Below, piece by piece: positions 1 through 11,684 of a stretch of DNA of 64,000 bases (positions within the stretch are counted from its first letter, which is position 1; each line of letters opens with the position of its first letter). A model generated the notes under the pieces. It was given only the letters and a program-made list of their open reading frames with translations. It had not been told where the DNA came from and did no database searches. Source of the stretch: Eupeodes corollae (taxonomy: Eukaryota; Arthropoda; Insecta; Diptera; Syrphidae). The DNA lies in assembly GCF_945859685.1 (NCBI RefSeq), contig NC_079149.1, forward strand, positions 36,855,136 through 36,919,135, read 5' to 3'. The position numbers were made by a program, and so were the translations under genes.

Positions 1-2200
1 TGCCAATCATTTCTTTTAATAAATCGATTACGGAACAAGTTGTACGACATATTGCGCAACTCCAAATGGTCCAATTGATAAACGAAAAAGTCAGTAATTA
101 TGGTTGTACAGTGGTTACCATTGACTATAACGTTTTGGCAAGCATCGTTTTTAAAGAAGTATAAAGCAATTATTCCATCAACCCATAAGGTACACCAAAC
201 TGTCTGTTTTTGCGGATGTTACGGGGTTTTAACAATACACTTCTTCATAGCTCAAGAAAGTTCACATGAAACGTATTTCGAACAGATTCATAATTTTAAA
301 GTAAATTTAAAAAATGTAGTTTCCAGTCTACTCATGTTGAAACTAAAGTTGCCAAATTAAAGTTCAATAGTAACCTATAAAAAAACACACGTTTCCTCAA
401 AATGTTACTCCAAATTTATTAAAATTTAAAAAATATAACTTAATAGTAACATTCTACGTTGAGTATCTAAGGAATAGTCAATATTACTTTTTAACATATT
501 CAAAAGTAAATTGACAAACAACATTGATATAGAAAAGTACCATGGGCAATTTACATTGTATTTGTATCTAGAGGCATACGTCTAGACTATACCTAGGTAG
601 GACTTATAGACGTATATAAAATTATGTGTACGCATTTGAGCTTATTAATTCCATATTTTTAATGCAATTATTTTTGAATCATTTTAATTAAAAATCTATG
701 TTTTCCACTCGCATTGATGCACTTAAAGTATACGTAAAAAGTATATATTATGATGATGCGATGATAATCATTAAAATCACGCCATTCAGATTAAAATTAA
801 AAATAATAACAAATAAATACATACATTTGCCAATAAAAAAAAAAGAAAAACAAAATAATAAATATAACAGAACATTTTTAATTAAACTAATTATTTGGAG
901 TGTATTCAAATTGATCAACATAAAAAAATACCAATATTTTTCATTCGTTTCCATCAACATCCATTATCTACCGCCCCCATTAGTGAATTAAACTTAATTA
1001 AAATTGCTTCCCCGCAAACAAAACCATTTGTGTGGCACTCAATTAAAAATTTTAACTTATCCTACCTATACGCATATAATATCTACCTACATAAATATAA
1101 AAATATCTATCTGTATAATTCATTGGTTTATAAATGAATCTACCTATACCTGACTCACAATATTTAACTGATGGGCATACATATAGGTAAAAACCATTTA
1201 CCTATGCCTAGCCTATTTTGGTTCTATACCTTTAATAATAATAATTTTATCCACTCATAAAGTACCTAAAACCTACCTAAATACATGAATGTAGATACAT
1301 ATCACAACGTATAGATACATTATAAATTCATAATCAGTTGTAATTAGACAGACTTATAGAGATGAGGAGAGAGTTGGGATGGGAGGGGAGGGGGAGGAAT
1401 ATACATAATTCGCCATAATTTAATGCTAACCAAATACTGAGTGTCTGATGTAGAGCTCCAATTTACCAAATCCCCAACGGCTCTATAGAAAGATAGATAC
1501 CTATATCGACGTAGATATAGGTGGGTACCTTACCTATACCGGATTTAATTTAACCATTCCACCATTTTTAATCGAGTGACAGAGACAGATACACACAAAG
1601 ACAGGGATGTCTATACAAAGTGAGCTTTTCAGACTAACGTCTAGCTAATGCCATTAATTAAGAGCCCAATTTAACGCGCACAAACTAGGTAAACCAACCG
1701 ACCGATCTAGGCACAAAATTAGTGTACGGATAAATAAAGTATCTATCTATCTATCTTACACACATTCTCTTAAATATAAATCAACTTACATTAAATCCCC
1801 ATTAACTGGCCAAATGATTATTTTCCTACGACTTCATAGGAAGGTACCTACCTACCTTACCTACAACAGTAGGAAAATCAACCTTCTATAAAGATGGTAG
1901 AAGAAAAGCAAAAAAACTCCCAAAAGATACACATAAAGTAGGAAAGAAAGATACGTACACCTATAAAAAGCCATTAGTCACCCTAAATAAATGGAAACAC
2001 AACCGAATTAATCTACGGAAACAAGTTTATATTCTAGGACTTGATGGTGGCAGAGGTAAGGATAAGAAGAGGACGAGTATAAGGAATACAACTACAAAAA
2101 AAGATACAAAACTTCCTGCTTTTTCTCCCCAAAAGTTCTCAAAAAAAGCAACTCTATATGTCGAAGTGAGATGCACATTAGAAACACTGACTGACGCACC
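1..2200. other. AT-rich non-coding DNA with microsatellites
   Basis: No convincing gene is seen. The stretch is very A/T-rich, with short tetranucleotide runs such as ATCT near 1741-1756 and TACC near 1844-1862. Open frames here are short, low-complexity and lack recognisable domains. It is most likely intergenic or intronic host DNA. Confidence 0.6.
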
Positions 2201-2259
2201 AGGTAAGGTAAACCGGATCCATCACTTCGCAGACTTCACTGTATGAAGCTCTATTTTCG

Positions 2260-3160
2260 CCCCATTTTTGTTCTCAGACAGTTCAATCAGCGGCGCCATG
2301 ATTGTTTCGCCGACGGCTGACGGATAGCGGCGATGGCGACGGACAAAATGAAAATAAAATCGACAATTTCAAACTCCGCAAGTTACGTACAATACCAGGC
2401 TTCAGTTTCAGTCGCATCAAGTAACAGTTTCGACATTATAAACAGAGATATTGAGGTTTACCTAACTTAGGCCCTCTCTATTTTGGGGCGAATTAATCTT
2501 CATCACTTGGTATCTTTAGTCTTTGTCTCCTTCAGGAACATAAAAGTAAAAAATATGAAACGCATGCGTTGGATTCTCCGCAGAGAGGGAGAGAAAGGTT
2601 AACTGGTAGGTATTTCCCCTGTTTGCTACTTTTTTGAATCAGAGGCGTGGCTTATCGGAGATAAGAACGTATCACCGTTAAGCTAGACTCTTTAGAGGTA
2701 CCTTGGGATGGGTCCGCTGCTTACCTGTGTGTGAGATAGCTTTGTCTCGCTTAAGGAGAGCTATAGCCATCTCGTGTTGCCATGCAACATTTGTTTATGT
2801 TTACACAATGGTTGCCATAACGAGCTAGTACCTATAGTGTTCAAATAAAAAAAAATAAAAATTGTTCAGACGGACGACGACGGACGGTCTTGAGCTTCTT
2901 CTTCTGCTACCGCTGGCGCTGCTGCCCTGAAATGACGTTTTCGTTTAGTCGGAGTCACCTATTTGTTTGTAATATAGGTATGTGGCGCATATATCGTCCC
3001 GTACCGAAAACCTTACTGCCAGCCGTCTTCGTGTCCTTGGTCCTCAACATTCAACATCCCCTTCTAGGTCCTAAACCTCTCACTATACGTAGAGGAGACT
3101 TTCTATCCCCCAGACTCCGAACTACTCGTGTGTTTAGGATATGGTAGGACGAGTCTTCCA
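2260..3160. other. GC-richer unique island, possible promoter or 5' exon region
   Basis: This part is clearly richer in G and C than its surroundings, with CGG/GAC-rich text at about 2285-2345 and 2870-2935. Initiator-like TCAGT words occur near 2401-2412. Near 2740-2785 an imperfect inverted repeat (GAGATAGCT against AGCTATAGCCATCTC) could fold. Such islands in fly genomes often mark first exons or promoters, but no protein of recognisable type starts here. The role is inference only. Confidence 0.3.
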
Positions 3161-4358
3161 TTTTTAATGCGCTCGCTGTCATGCTTTGATTATTTAATTT
3201 TCTGGTCTTCTAATTTAATTTTGCGATAGATAGATACGAGTATACCTACATGCGACCGTTTTTGGGATGGATGACGGAGAGCAGAGAGGAGTTTATACCT
3301 TGCTTATATGGAGTGTGGCGGAATGGTGGAGGCAGTGCAGTGTGAGGGTTCGGGGTGGCTGTGATAATGGTTTGGCTTTCGAAGATGCAGCATCAGCAAC
3401 ATGGTTTTCGAGAGGATAAATTGAAGAGTGCTGCGCGCTCTGATGATGATGGTGATGATGGTGTCCTGTGACTGTGTGGAGAGTTTATTTTTTAATTTTA
3501 ATTTCGTTTCCAAACATCTTATGGTTTGGGGGATCCTTCGTGTGTTGAATATTCCTCCATGATGATGATGCAACTTTATATGTGTTGTTTGGTGATATAG
3601 ATGGGGATGAAAATAAGCTCTAGACCTGGACTTGAAACGAAACGAAACGGCGACATTGAAGGGCAGCAGTATTGTGTGTGGACTGTGGATGATGATGGCG
3701 ATGAAGAGAGATGATGGCAGATCAGGTGGATGGGATGTATAGGGACCTCCATCCGTTCTTCCTTCATATGGCAGTTTGAAAAAAAGTTCTTTTTTATAGT
3801 TGTTATATTTTGTCATTACCTTCGGGGTGAACATTGTTTGATTTTAATTTTACTTAATGAGATATGTATATCTCAGATAAATTGATAGTAATTTTATTTG
3901 CCTGCGGGGGCTTAAGGGCAGTTTGTTGATTTTTTGTTCGCAGCTAGACTTTTGAAAGTTGATTTACATATATGGAAGTATGCAGGTGCAAGTGTATTAT
4001 ACCTATTAAGGTAACTTATGATCTTACTTCCCCCAACTTCAACAACATTTTGTGGTAGTCCTCCTTTTTCGAGTATTGGTGAAGTCTACTTTAAGTCTTC
4101 GTCCGGGAAATATGAACACACGGCCTTTTGCAGACTACAACTTGTCACTTTGCATCCTGTCGTTGGTAGGCCGTAGTACAACATTCATCTGACCCAAGAA
4201 AAAATAAAAAAGTTTAAAATGCATCCTATTTTTCATGAAACAAAATGGAAAAATTGGGGACAAGACCAATTCAATATCCATAAAGTCAACGTTGGTGTGA
4301 ATATTTCAAATGTCAGCTAGCTATAGTTAATAAGGTCGACTAAGAAACTAATATTACT
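3161..4358. other. Non-coding DNA with GAT-type trinucleotide runs
   Basis: Degenerate GATGAT/GGTGAT runs lie at about 3440-3465, 3559-3571 and 3688-3705. They give a histidine- and isoleucine-rich minus-strand open frame at 3304-3834 that looks like a repeat artefact. The rest is unique A/T-rich sequence downstream of RpS19. Confidence 0.5.
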
Positions 4359-4364
4359 TTTATT
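4359..4364 (-). terminator. Polyadenylation signal of RpS19
   Basis: AATAAA on the minus strand lies about 40 bases after the RpS19 stop codon. A very short 3' untranslated region is normal for ribosomal protein genes. No long A tract follows it, which argues against a recent processed copy with its tail still attached. Confidence 0.65.
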
Positions 4365-4403
4365 TAAAACTGTCCATATTTCGCAACTTACATACAACTA
4401 ATA

Positions 4404-4874
4404 TTACTTAGAAATCACGATTGGACCGGTTTCCTTACGGGTTTCTCTTTGCTTAACTACAATTTGGTTTGCGATACGATCCAAATCACGTTGTCCAATG
4501 GATGTAAGCTTGCGGCCACCATCAGGGTGCTTTTCGATTAAGCGGGCATGTTCCAATGCTTGCAAAGCTTTTCTTGCACATCCATCGGCAGAACGACAGA
4601 AGTGGGATGGATGCAAAACGTTGCGCTTACGGCCACCATAGATCTTAGTTGTATAACCAACACTAGCTGGACTGCGGTGATACAAGTGACGAAGGATCGA
4701 CGCACAACGAATGAAGAACCAATCGGGGTTATAAGGCGAAATTTCCTTGAACTTTACAATCTTAATGATGTCCATTTGTTCAGGAACCTTTAGCTTGCCA
4801 GTCTTCTTCAAGAAGACGGCGACATGTTTTACAACAGCATGTTGATCAATATCCTTAACTGTTACGCCAGGCAT
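4404..4874 (-). CDS. RpS19: Ribosomal protein S19 (eS19), intact single-exon frame
   Basis: This encodes cytosolic small-subunit protein eS19, which sits in the head of the 40S subunit and is needed for maturation of 18S rRNA. The frame is 156 residues, the usual length for insect S19, from MPGVTVKDIDQHAV at the start to the GPIVISK end. Family segments are present in order: the VAVFLKKTGKLKVPEQ helix near residues 17-32, RHLYHRSPASVG near 61-72, KIYGGRKRNVLHPSHF near 76-91, EKHPDGGRKLTSIGQRDLDR near 113-132. The start is the first ATG after a pyrimidine-rich leader, and a polyadenylation signal lies about 40 bases past the stop. There is no intron, frameshift or stop inside, so it is probably functional. 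It carries a few substitutions against the common fly sequence from memory (for example Cys in SADGCARK). A retrocopy remains possible because the coding region is uninterrupted. Confidence 0.95.
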   Translation of the reverse strand: MPGVTVKDIDQHAVVKHVAVFLKKTGKLKVPEQMDIIKIVKFKEISPYNPDWFFIRCASILRHLYHRSPASVGYTTKIYGGRKRNVLHPSHFCRSADGCARKALQALEHARLIEKHPDGGRKLTSIGQRDLDRIANQIVVKQRETRKETGPIVISK

Positions 4875-4892
4875 CTTACTTGATAAAGTGAA

Positions 4893-4916
4893 CCGGAAGA
4901 AAGAAAGAAAAAAACT
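4893..4916 (-). promoter_or_regulatory. 5' TOP-like pyrimidine tract upstream of RpS19
   Basis: On the minus strand, 20-40 bases before the RpS19 ATG, is an almost pure pyrimidine run (TTTTTTTCTTTCTTTCTTCC). Ribosomal protein mRNAs start within such tracts, and the tract at the mRNA 5' end couples their translation to growth signalling through TOR and LARP1. The exact start site cannot be fixed by eye. Retention of this tract next to the gene fits a parental gene, though a processed copy could also carry the mRNA part of it. Confidence 0.6.
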
Positions 4917-4929
4917 TCTGTTGGGTTGA

Positions 4930-5335
4930 TTTGGTTGTTAAAACATGATGACACTGTACGTGACACTTGCCAATATATTAGAATTTCTTCACAGCCAATT
5001 TGAGTACATTCTCATTTCAAATGAACAAGATTTAAACAAAGGAACGAATTCTCTGAAGTTTCAGGACTATTTGTCTCATTTTTTTAAAGCACGGCTTAGT
5101 AAATCAGAGCTTCCAATAGGGACTTCCGAAACACAGCCATATGTTTAAAGCAATATTTTTCCCATCGGATCGGATGCTTCACTCTCAATCAAAATTGAAC
5201 GTCATCGTTGAACACCAACCAGTTATAAGATAAAACACAAAAAGTTTAAAATCAATATCTCTGAAATAATTATTATCGGTTTTTGGTTTTCGTTTTTTTT
5301 TTGCAAAAAAAAAGTTGTCTATCTGATTTTGTCAA
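4930..5335. other. Non-coding spacer
   Basis: A/T-rich unique sequence upstream of RpS19, probably holding its promoter. No coding signal is seen. Confidence 0.5.
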
Positions 5336-5339
5336 ATAA

Positions 5340-6060
5340 ATTGCTTAAATTCAACAAGTCTAAAATGTATAACATAAGTGCTGTTTTCCCCCATCACTCC
5401 ATTTTGTCGCCGACACTCTTTCTCATTTTCATAAATGATCTCTTTTCTGCCACTTCTAATAAATTAAACTGTTTCGCTGACGACAATATCTTCCGATTTT
5501 CATATTCGTTTCTAGATTCACGTCCCCGTCCGGATGTGGAACTTACACGGCAGCTTATGATAAGCTCAATAAATTCTGATCTTGACAGTATTTTCCAAGG
5601 GGGAATCAAAAACCGTGTCGAATTTAATGCTTCAAAAACTCAATGTTGTCTCATGTGGTTAAAGCGTAACCCACCCCCTATGCCGCTATCTATAAAAGGC
5701 ACATGCATGCAGGAAAGTAATCAACTTTCAGTCCTTTCTATGTGTATCACAGATCTTCTCTAATTGAATGATCACATATTCGATATAGCCAAAAACGCTG
5801 CAAGCTGCTTAGGATTTCTCCCTTCTGATCTGGTTGCAATTTACAAAGCCTTCTTCCGTCCAAAGCCTGAAAATAATTCGCATATTTGGGCAGGTCCCCT
5901 AAAACAAGTTTAAATCTCTTTGGATAGAATTAAAAAAAGGGCTTTAAAAAGGATAGTCGATGCAACTATAACCGAAACATTTACATCTGTTGAACACCAC
6001 CGCAATGTTTCATGTCTTTCGTTGCCTTATCGATAATTTTACAAGCAATGTTCTGTCAAA
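5340..6060 (+). mobile_element. LINE family A fragment (non-LTR reverse transcriptase, 3' half)
   Basis: This is a decayed piece of a non-LTR retrotransposon of the jockey/CR1 group. The frame at 5329-5763 contains HHSILSPTLFLIFINDLF, the damaged motif B region (the related copies read GVPQGSVLSPTLFLIF), then NCFADD, the polymerase motif C, and NRVEFNASKTQCC. Further text after the stop at about 5761 still matches the family (ASCLGFL, RIKKRALKRI). The 5' part, with endonuclease and early polymerase motifs, is absent, and so is the 3' end. Homologous copies lie at 12290-14260, 46380-48790 and 62290-63644. It is a pseudogene with no expected activity. Confidence 0.85.
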
Positions 6061-6990
6061 TTACACAGAAAAATAAAGTTGTCATATTAAAAATCGTCGA
6101 TATTCAACCTGAAATTTGGCCAAATTGTCGCATTCACTACCAAAATTCAATATTACAACCTTATTTTTAAAAATTGACTACTGGGTAGTTAATAGAACAA
6201 TTTTCGATTGCCAATTTTGGGTAGTCAATAGAACAACTTCGGTAGTCAATACGACAATTTGGTTTGTATATTGACTTCCCAAAATTGACTATCGATGATT
6301 GTTATATTGACTACCGCAGTCCCAACGCTCGTACTGTGTTAAGATATAAGCATATACAAAGGATCCTAAACTAATAACCAATTGAGATGCCTGTAAATTA
6401 AAAAAAAAAACAATATTTCGAATTTGACAAAATAAATTTGTTTTCAAATGTGTTTCTGTTCCCAATACATTTCTGTCGAAATCCAATAAATGTGTAGTTT
6501 TTTCAGTTATACAAAAATTCCCATTGAATTTTTCTAAGAAAATTGTGTTATGCTAGCAACGATTTTGTATACCTACAACGAAATAATTTTGAAGTCAATA
6601 TCTTAATTTATTCTCTAGAAGTTGGTATAGTAATTCTAGTAGATGTCAATTATAGATTTGAAATAGTTTATTGCCAATATCTTTCATTGTTGCGAAGATA
6701 TTCGACTCGAATATCAATTTTTACGAACTGTTTTTTTTTAGAAAACTTTCACTTCGATTTTTCTTCAAAATTTGTCAGGTGTAAGAAACGTAATTCTTAG
6801 TACATATAAAATTAAAGTTTATTATTTATTGCAAATGGCCGACGAAAAAAGGTATCCTGAACGTTCGGATCTGCGAACGCACATAGTGATATACAAAACT
6901 CTTAAGACCTTTAATTCATATTTCATATACATACTTTGAAACTTCGAGAAATTTCAAAATTTCAACTCGACTATTCAAGAAGTTCAAAAT
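6061..6990. other. Non-coding spacer with short direct repeats
   Basis: A short repeated phrase, GGTAGTCAATAGAACAA or close variants, occurs at least three times between about 6184 and 6320, spaced roughly 30-45 bases apart. The rest shows no coding or element signature. Confidence 0.5.
6184..6320. repeat. Degenerate short tandem repeat (GTAGTCAATA motif)
   Basis: The phrase GTAGTTAATAGAACAA, GTAGTCAATAGAACAA and GTAGTCAATACGACAA recur head to tail, and a last ATTGACTACC appears in inverted form near 6308-6317. It is a small local minisatellite with one inverted unit. Confidence 0.5.
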
Positions 6991-9372
6991 TCGATGCTAT
7001 CTCACACATGTAGGTTGGAGTGGCTGTCCAGATGTCATTGACGCACCTAGACCTCAAGGGTCCATTGTGATACCACTAATGATGTTACTCATGGGAGAGT
7101 AATGAACTTAAACAAAACATTTCGTACTTTAATAAAGTTAGAGAGACGTTTTGTGTCAATCGTTGCCAGTTCACTGGTATTATCGAAGAAGGGATTACCG
7201 AAAAAGTTATTCCTTCTAATGGAGAGTGCTGGACATGAACATAGAAGGTGATGGACTGTTTCTTCTTCCTCTTCGTCCATGCAGCTTCTACAAAAGTCAT
7301 TTGTGTAGACCCCTAGCCTCAGAGCATGTCTTCCTATTAGGCAGTGTCCTGTTAATAATCCAACTGTAGAGCTTATACTTTGTCTGCTCAGGGATAACAA
7401 GCCTTTTGTCCGTTTTAAGTCTATGCTTGGCCATATTTGCTTGGTTTCTAGGCAGGTGGTACTCTGTGACCATCTAGCATTTGTTTATTCTAGAGCATAT
7501 TGATTGGGAACATATTTGCATGTAGCAAGTGGTGTTACTATGTTATAGGATATGGATAGACTGAGATTCAGTTGTTTCGAATAGATACCACTTCCAACTC
7601 CGTGATCGGTCTTTGAACCGTCTGTATAGAAGTGTACCGCATCGTCTTCCAGGGGACTCTCTTCTTCCCAGGAGGATTTTGAAGGGATGGACACATGGAA
7701 GCCTATTTAAGACATTTTGTAGGAGTTCTGAGAGAACTTGGGGGTGCTTCCCAGATACGGATATTGCAACGTCGTCAGCATAGGCAATCACCTTGAAACC
7801 CTCTGCTTCCAATGATATAAGTAGATCGTTTACTACCATGTTCCATAAAAGAGGCGAAAGGACCCCACCTTGGGGGTGCCTCGATTCACCGATCTGGTGG
7901 TAGTAAAACTTCTCAAGCTAGAAGTTATTGTCCTGCTTTTGAGCATGAGACTTATAAGATCTATGAGTGATTTCTCTAATTTCAACTTATCCATTGCTGT
8001 TGTGATCGCCTGGTAACTGACGTTGTTGAAAGCTCCTTCAATATCTAGGAACGCTACTAAGTTATATTTTTGTATTCGAGGGAATGTTCAATAGTACGTA
8101 CCAGCGAGTGAAGTGCTGATTCTACTGATTTTCCCTTAGAGTAAGCATGTTAAGCTGTGGAAATGAGACATGGTTTTAAGTTATGTCTGATGTAAATTTC
8201 AATCAATGCTTCCAAGTTTTTAAGAAGGAAGGATAATTGGCTGATTGGTCGTAGATCTTTAGGGTTAACGTGTGAGGGTTTCCCTGCTTTAGGAATGAAG
8301 ACTACTTTTGCTACTCTCCAGGCTTTGGGAATATATCTCAACCTTAAACAGCTTTTCAGAATGATTTCCAATGGTAGAATGATCATGTCTGAGCAATTTT
8401 GTAGTTCGGCCTAAATGATTCCGTCTGGTCCTGGAGATTTATATGGATCAAAGCTGTCTATGGCTCATTGCAGTTTTTCCCGCGTTAATAGATCAACTAA
8501 ATCGCTTGTAGAAGCTAGAGACTCTGATGTTAAGTCGTTGAATATGTTAGAGCTACCTGGAAAGTGGGTGTCTAATAACAGATTAAGAGACTCTTCATCT
8601 GTGATATTCCACGTGCCTTGCTTCTGTCTTTAAAGCACTGGGTATTGTTGGACTTTTTGAGAGAATTTTCCTGACTCTTGAGGTTTCCGAAGTATTTTCA
8701 ATTTTACCACAAAAGTTTCTCCAGTTTACTCTTCCTTAATTCTTTTTTATATTGCTTTAGAGCTTGTTTGTATAAGTCTCAGTCAGAAGGAGATCTAGTG
8801 TACTTAGATCTATTGAAGAGTTTGCGACAGCTCTTTCTGAATAGTTCTAGTTCTTTACGCTACTAATGAGGTTTCATTTTACCCTTTAAAATCGTTACAG
8901 GTCATGAAGTTCTCATTGATTCATTAAAGGCTTCGGTGAGATGATTCACACAAAGGTCTAGTTCATCTTTACTGGAGGAGCTTTTAAGAAGGTTGTAATA
9001 AAGCTGTTGTGCTATTACCTTCCTATATCGCTCCCAATTAGTATTACGGTGATTGCGAAAACCCGTCTCAATGTATGTATTTGCCACATCTTTGAGCTCA
9101 AACTGAATGTATTTGTGGTCAGAGAAGGAATTCTTTTTTGAGACATATCAGTTTGAAATCATATTGTGGATCGAGTCAGAGGTAAGTGTAATATCAAGTA
9201 CCTCTTTCCTATTCTTGGTTACAGAAGTGGGTTCATTACCAATATTACTTATGAGTAGGTTAGTGCTTAGTAAGTAATCAAATAAGGACTCACCTCTCTC
9301 ATTTATATCAGAGCTACCCCATACCGTCAGATGGGCGTCAGCGTCCGAACCAATTAGGAGACCAACTTTTGT
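6990..9372 (-). mobile_element. LOA/I-like LINE with RNase H, 5'-truncated and frame-broken
   Basis: Read on the minus strand, the order is: an endonuclease C-terminal part near 9370-9130 (GSDADAHLTVWGSSD, then EVLDITLTSDS), a linker, reverse transcriptase near 8386-7740 (PKAWRVAKVVFIPKAGKP, RPISQLSFLLKNLE, then VIAYADDVAIS, the catalytic motif C), RNase H near 7650-7485 (HFYTDGSKTDHGVGSGIYS, with the first catalytic Asp), and a C-terminal part at 7400-7089 (GHCLIGRHALRLG, and CRSCMDEEEEETVHHLLCSC resembling a Cys/His cluster). RNase H after the polymerase is typical of the I/LOA/R1 group. The polymerase is split by many stops and shifts. The 5' end stops at about 9372 and joins hAT sequence directly. 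The 3' untranslated region runs to about 6990. Confidence 0.85.
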
Positions 9373-10650
9373 TCTACTTAATTTTGAGTTCGTTTTTATT
9401 CTTTTTAACTTTTAGAGAAGGAACGTTCCTCATTGTAATTGGTCTCAATCATACTAAAGAAAATTCTTAGTGCAATGCGAACATTAGAAAATTCTTCTTC
9501 AATTTTATAAGTTTTTAAAAAAATATAAAGCTCTAGAATGTTTTCAGTTTTTTTCATTTTCGTGTCGACTAATTTTCAAGTAGTCTTTTAAATTGAGGCA
9601 TTCAGCGTGTAGTTCATCTCCGTTCACATCTTCGGTGTAAAATTTAGCAAAAGATTTGCAGTACCACTTTTAAATCTTCTGAATTCAGATTTTTTAATCG
9701 AAAAAAAAATCAAAACGTTTGCCAATCTTTGTATACGAACCTAATCGCTGTTTCAAATGAACGCTTAGTGTTTCGACAATGGAAAGAAGAGTTTTAGTAT
9801 TAAATCTTTCTTTCCCAGTCAGAATTACTGAGGGTACAGAGCCGTCAAAAAAAGTGTACCTTAAGTTCTACACCTCATCCCTTCAGAAAGGTCCTTATAT
9901 TCGGAATCCGGGTTTTTTTTGTATTGCTGATGAATCAAAGTTATCAAAATGGTCCCTGAGCCCAATTATAACTTCATTTATTGCACTCAGCAAATTTATT
10001 GCAACATCCAGGGTAATATTTTGTTTTTGAAGTAAAGTACTTCTTTGATTTATTCTTTGCAATACAGGGTTCCAAAGTTCTGTAAGTATGTTAAATTCAA
10101 GTTTGGACATTTGTTTGCAAATACTTAATGCTTCCTCTCTGGTCTCTTGTGATTGTCCTAAATCGTGCGATAGACATCAAAGCTTCTTCAATTTCTTGAT
10201 GACTTTTATAATAAGCCGAAAAAAAGTTAAACACTTTTTGAATAATTTCAAAGAATTTGGTTGCTTCTAAGACACACCCAGCGGTATGCACTCCTACCAC
10301 GTTTAATGAGTGCATTGAAGTCCTGCACATGGTACAAAAGTGTCAAATTTACATGTTTCTTTTATTCTTGCCTGCAGACCAGAAAACCTTCCTGACATAT
10401 TTGCCGCGTTGTCGTAGCTTTCGATCCTCTAAAAACTTTAGTATGGTTTCCGCTAAATAATCAGATCTATGTTCATTTATTGGAGTAAAGTCCAAACACT
10501 TTTTAACAGGCTCGTGATCTTTTACGTAACGAATAATAATGGTGATTGCGGGCCCTGGGTTCAGTGCAAAGAGAGATCTGCTGACAAGCTTACTCAAATT
10601 GAATAACCTTACCACAATATACATAAATACAAAAATCAATCGCAATCGCT
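9373..10650 (-). mobile_element. hAT transposon relic (ZMYM1-like transposase), minus strand
   Basis: The minus-strand pieces resemble the ZMYM1-like hAT transposases found dispersed in many animal genomes. In order they are: IRYVKDHEPVKKCLDF and NEHRSDYLAETILKFL (10530-10400), then HSLNVVGVHTAGCVLEATKF with NFFSAYYKSHQEIEEAL (10310-10150), then MSKLEFNILTELWNPVLQRI (10110 down), and finally a broken C-terminal dimerisation region near 9470-9375 in which KLKRIKTNSKLSRTKV can still be read. Frames change several times. The N-terminal zinc-finger part and the terminal repeats are not seen. The C-terminal end is cut by, or abuts, the LOA-like LINE at about 9372. Confidence 0.75.
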
Positions 10651-11419
10651 AATCGAATAATGGAAAGAAGTCCTTGATAAATTGTTAAAAAAAAGATTAC
10701 TTCACTAACCCAACGCGTAACTTGTCTCATTTAAATTCAACAATTCGCAAAAATTGTCATTCCAAACACCGATTTGTTGGTATTCATTATGTTACCATCA
10801 ACACCACCGAAATCAAAACATCCTTTTCCTTGTATCTATACTCGTACATACATAAAGTAGGTTCCTTCATTGTGTGTGTGCATGTAAGGTTGTGCATAAA
10901 ATTTTATAATTATTATGTATATTCATTTGAAATTTCATCAATTAAGCTCCCTTCAAACTATTATCCTGTTTGAAGAGCAGATTTTAATTAAATTTGCAAA
11001 TTAAACCACAGCTCGTTCGCAAATCTAAATACATATACACATATATGAACCATCCCATAAAACAAGGACGATCTGCAAACGCATAAATGTATAGGTTTTT
11101 GTGTACATATGAATGATGTTTAAACATATACTCGCATGCATGTACCTATGTTTATATTTCAAGCATAAAGTGCTCGTTGATTATATTGAAGAACGAAAGT
11201 ATTCATACATTTTATAGACATTTACATACATATATGAGGTTACAAATACATTTTCATCCTGTGCGGTTCTTAAACCTTTTCTGAATTGTTGTGTTTTGAA
11301 GTTTCTTTTACTTGCTTTTTTTGGATTATAAATAAGTAAGATGTATATTCTATGCTTTCCAGAGGTAAAAGGATAAGATGAAGGATCTAAATCATTTGCA
11401 TGTTATGTTGGTGAAAATA
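10651..11419. other. Non-coding host DNA with CATA-type microsatellite
   Basis: A/T-rich unique sequence with scattered ACATATAC and CATACATA words, of a kind common in fly intergenic DNA. No gene is seen. Confidence 0.5.
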
Positions 11420-11684
11420 AAGGGTGTCCCAATCTTTCCCTAAGATTTTCAAATCCCCGCCATTTATATATAGTAAGCTTCTGGTCAAAAAGGCTTTAAC
11501 GTTACTAAATTTACGGCACTAAAAATAGAAAGACATACTTAAAAAGATTCCCACACACTGAATTTGATTAAAACTTCCTGTTATCCGTTTAACTTAGAAA
11601 TTTTCCATTTTTACTAAACTTTAAGTATCAGCTTTGAATGTACATATTTTTTAGATTGCCAAGGTTTGTTTTTGAGACACCCTT
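11420..11684. mobile_element. TA-flanked MITE with AAGGGTGTC inverted ends
   Basis: The left end reads AAGGGTGTCCCAA and the right end, reverse-complemented, AAGGGTGTCTCAA. Each end is bordered by TA (11418-11419 and 11685-11686). The 265-bp interior has no coding potential. TA duplications with short inverted ends are the mark of non-autonomous Tc1/mariner elements. The inferred boundaries are exact to the base, but the source family is unknown. Confidence 0.75.

Noticed and set aside
698..1137. Several overlapping open frames of 70-97 residues
   Set aside because: A/T-driven composition rich in Lys, Ile, Asn and Phe, on both strands at once, without any recognisable motif.
3304..3834. 176-residue minus-strand open frame rich in His, Ser, Ile and Pro
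   Set aside because: Composition follows the GAT/ATC trinucleotide repeats, no domain is visible, and the start region has no supporting signals.
7089..7400. Host zinc-finger protein (Cys/His cluster)
   Set aside because: It is the C-terminal part of a LINE with RNase H, directly downstream of the RNase H motif and on the same strand.
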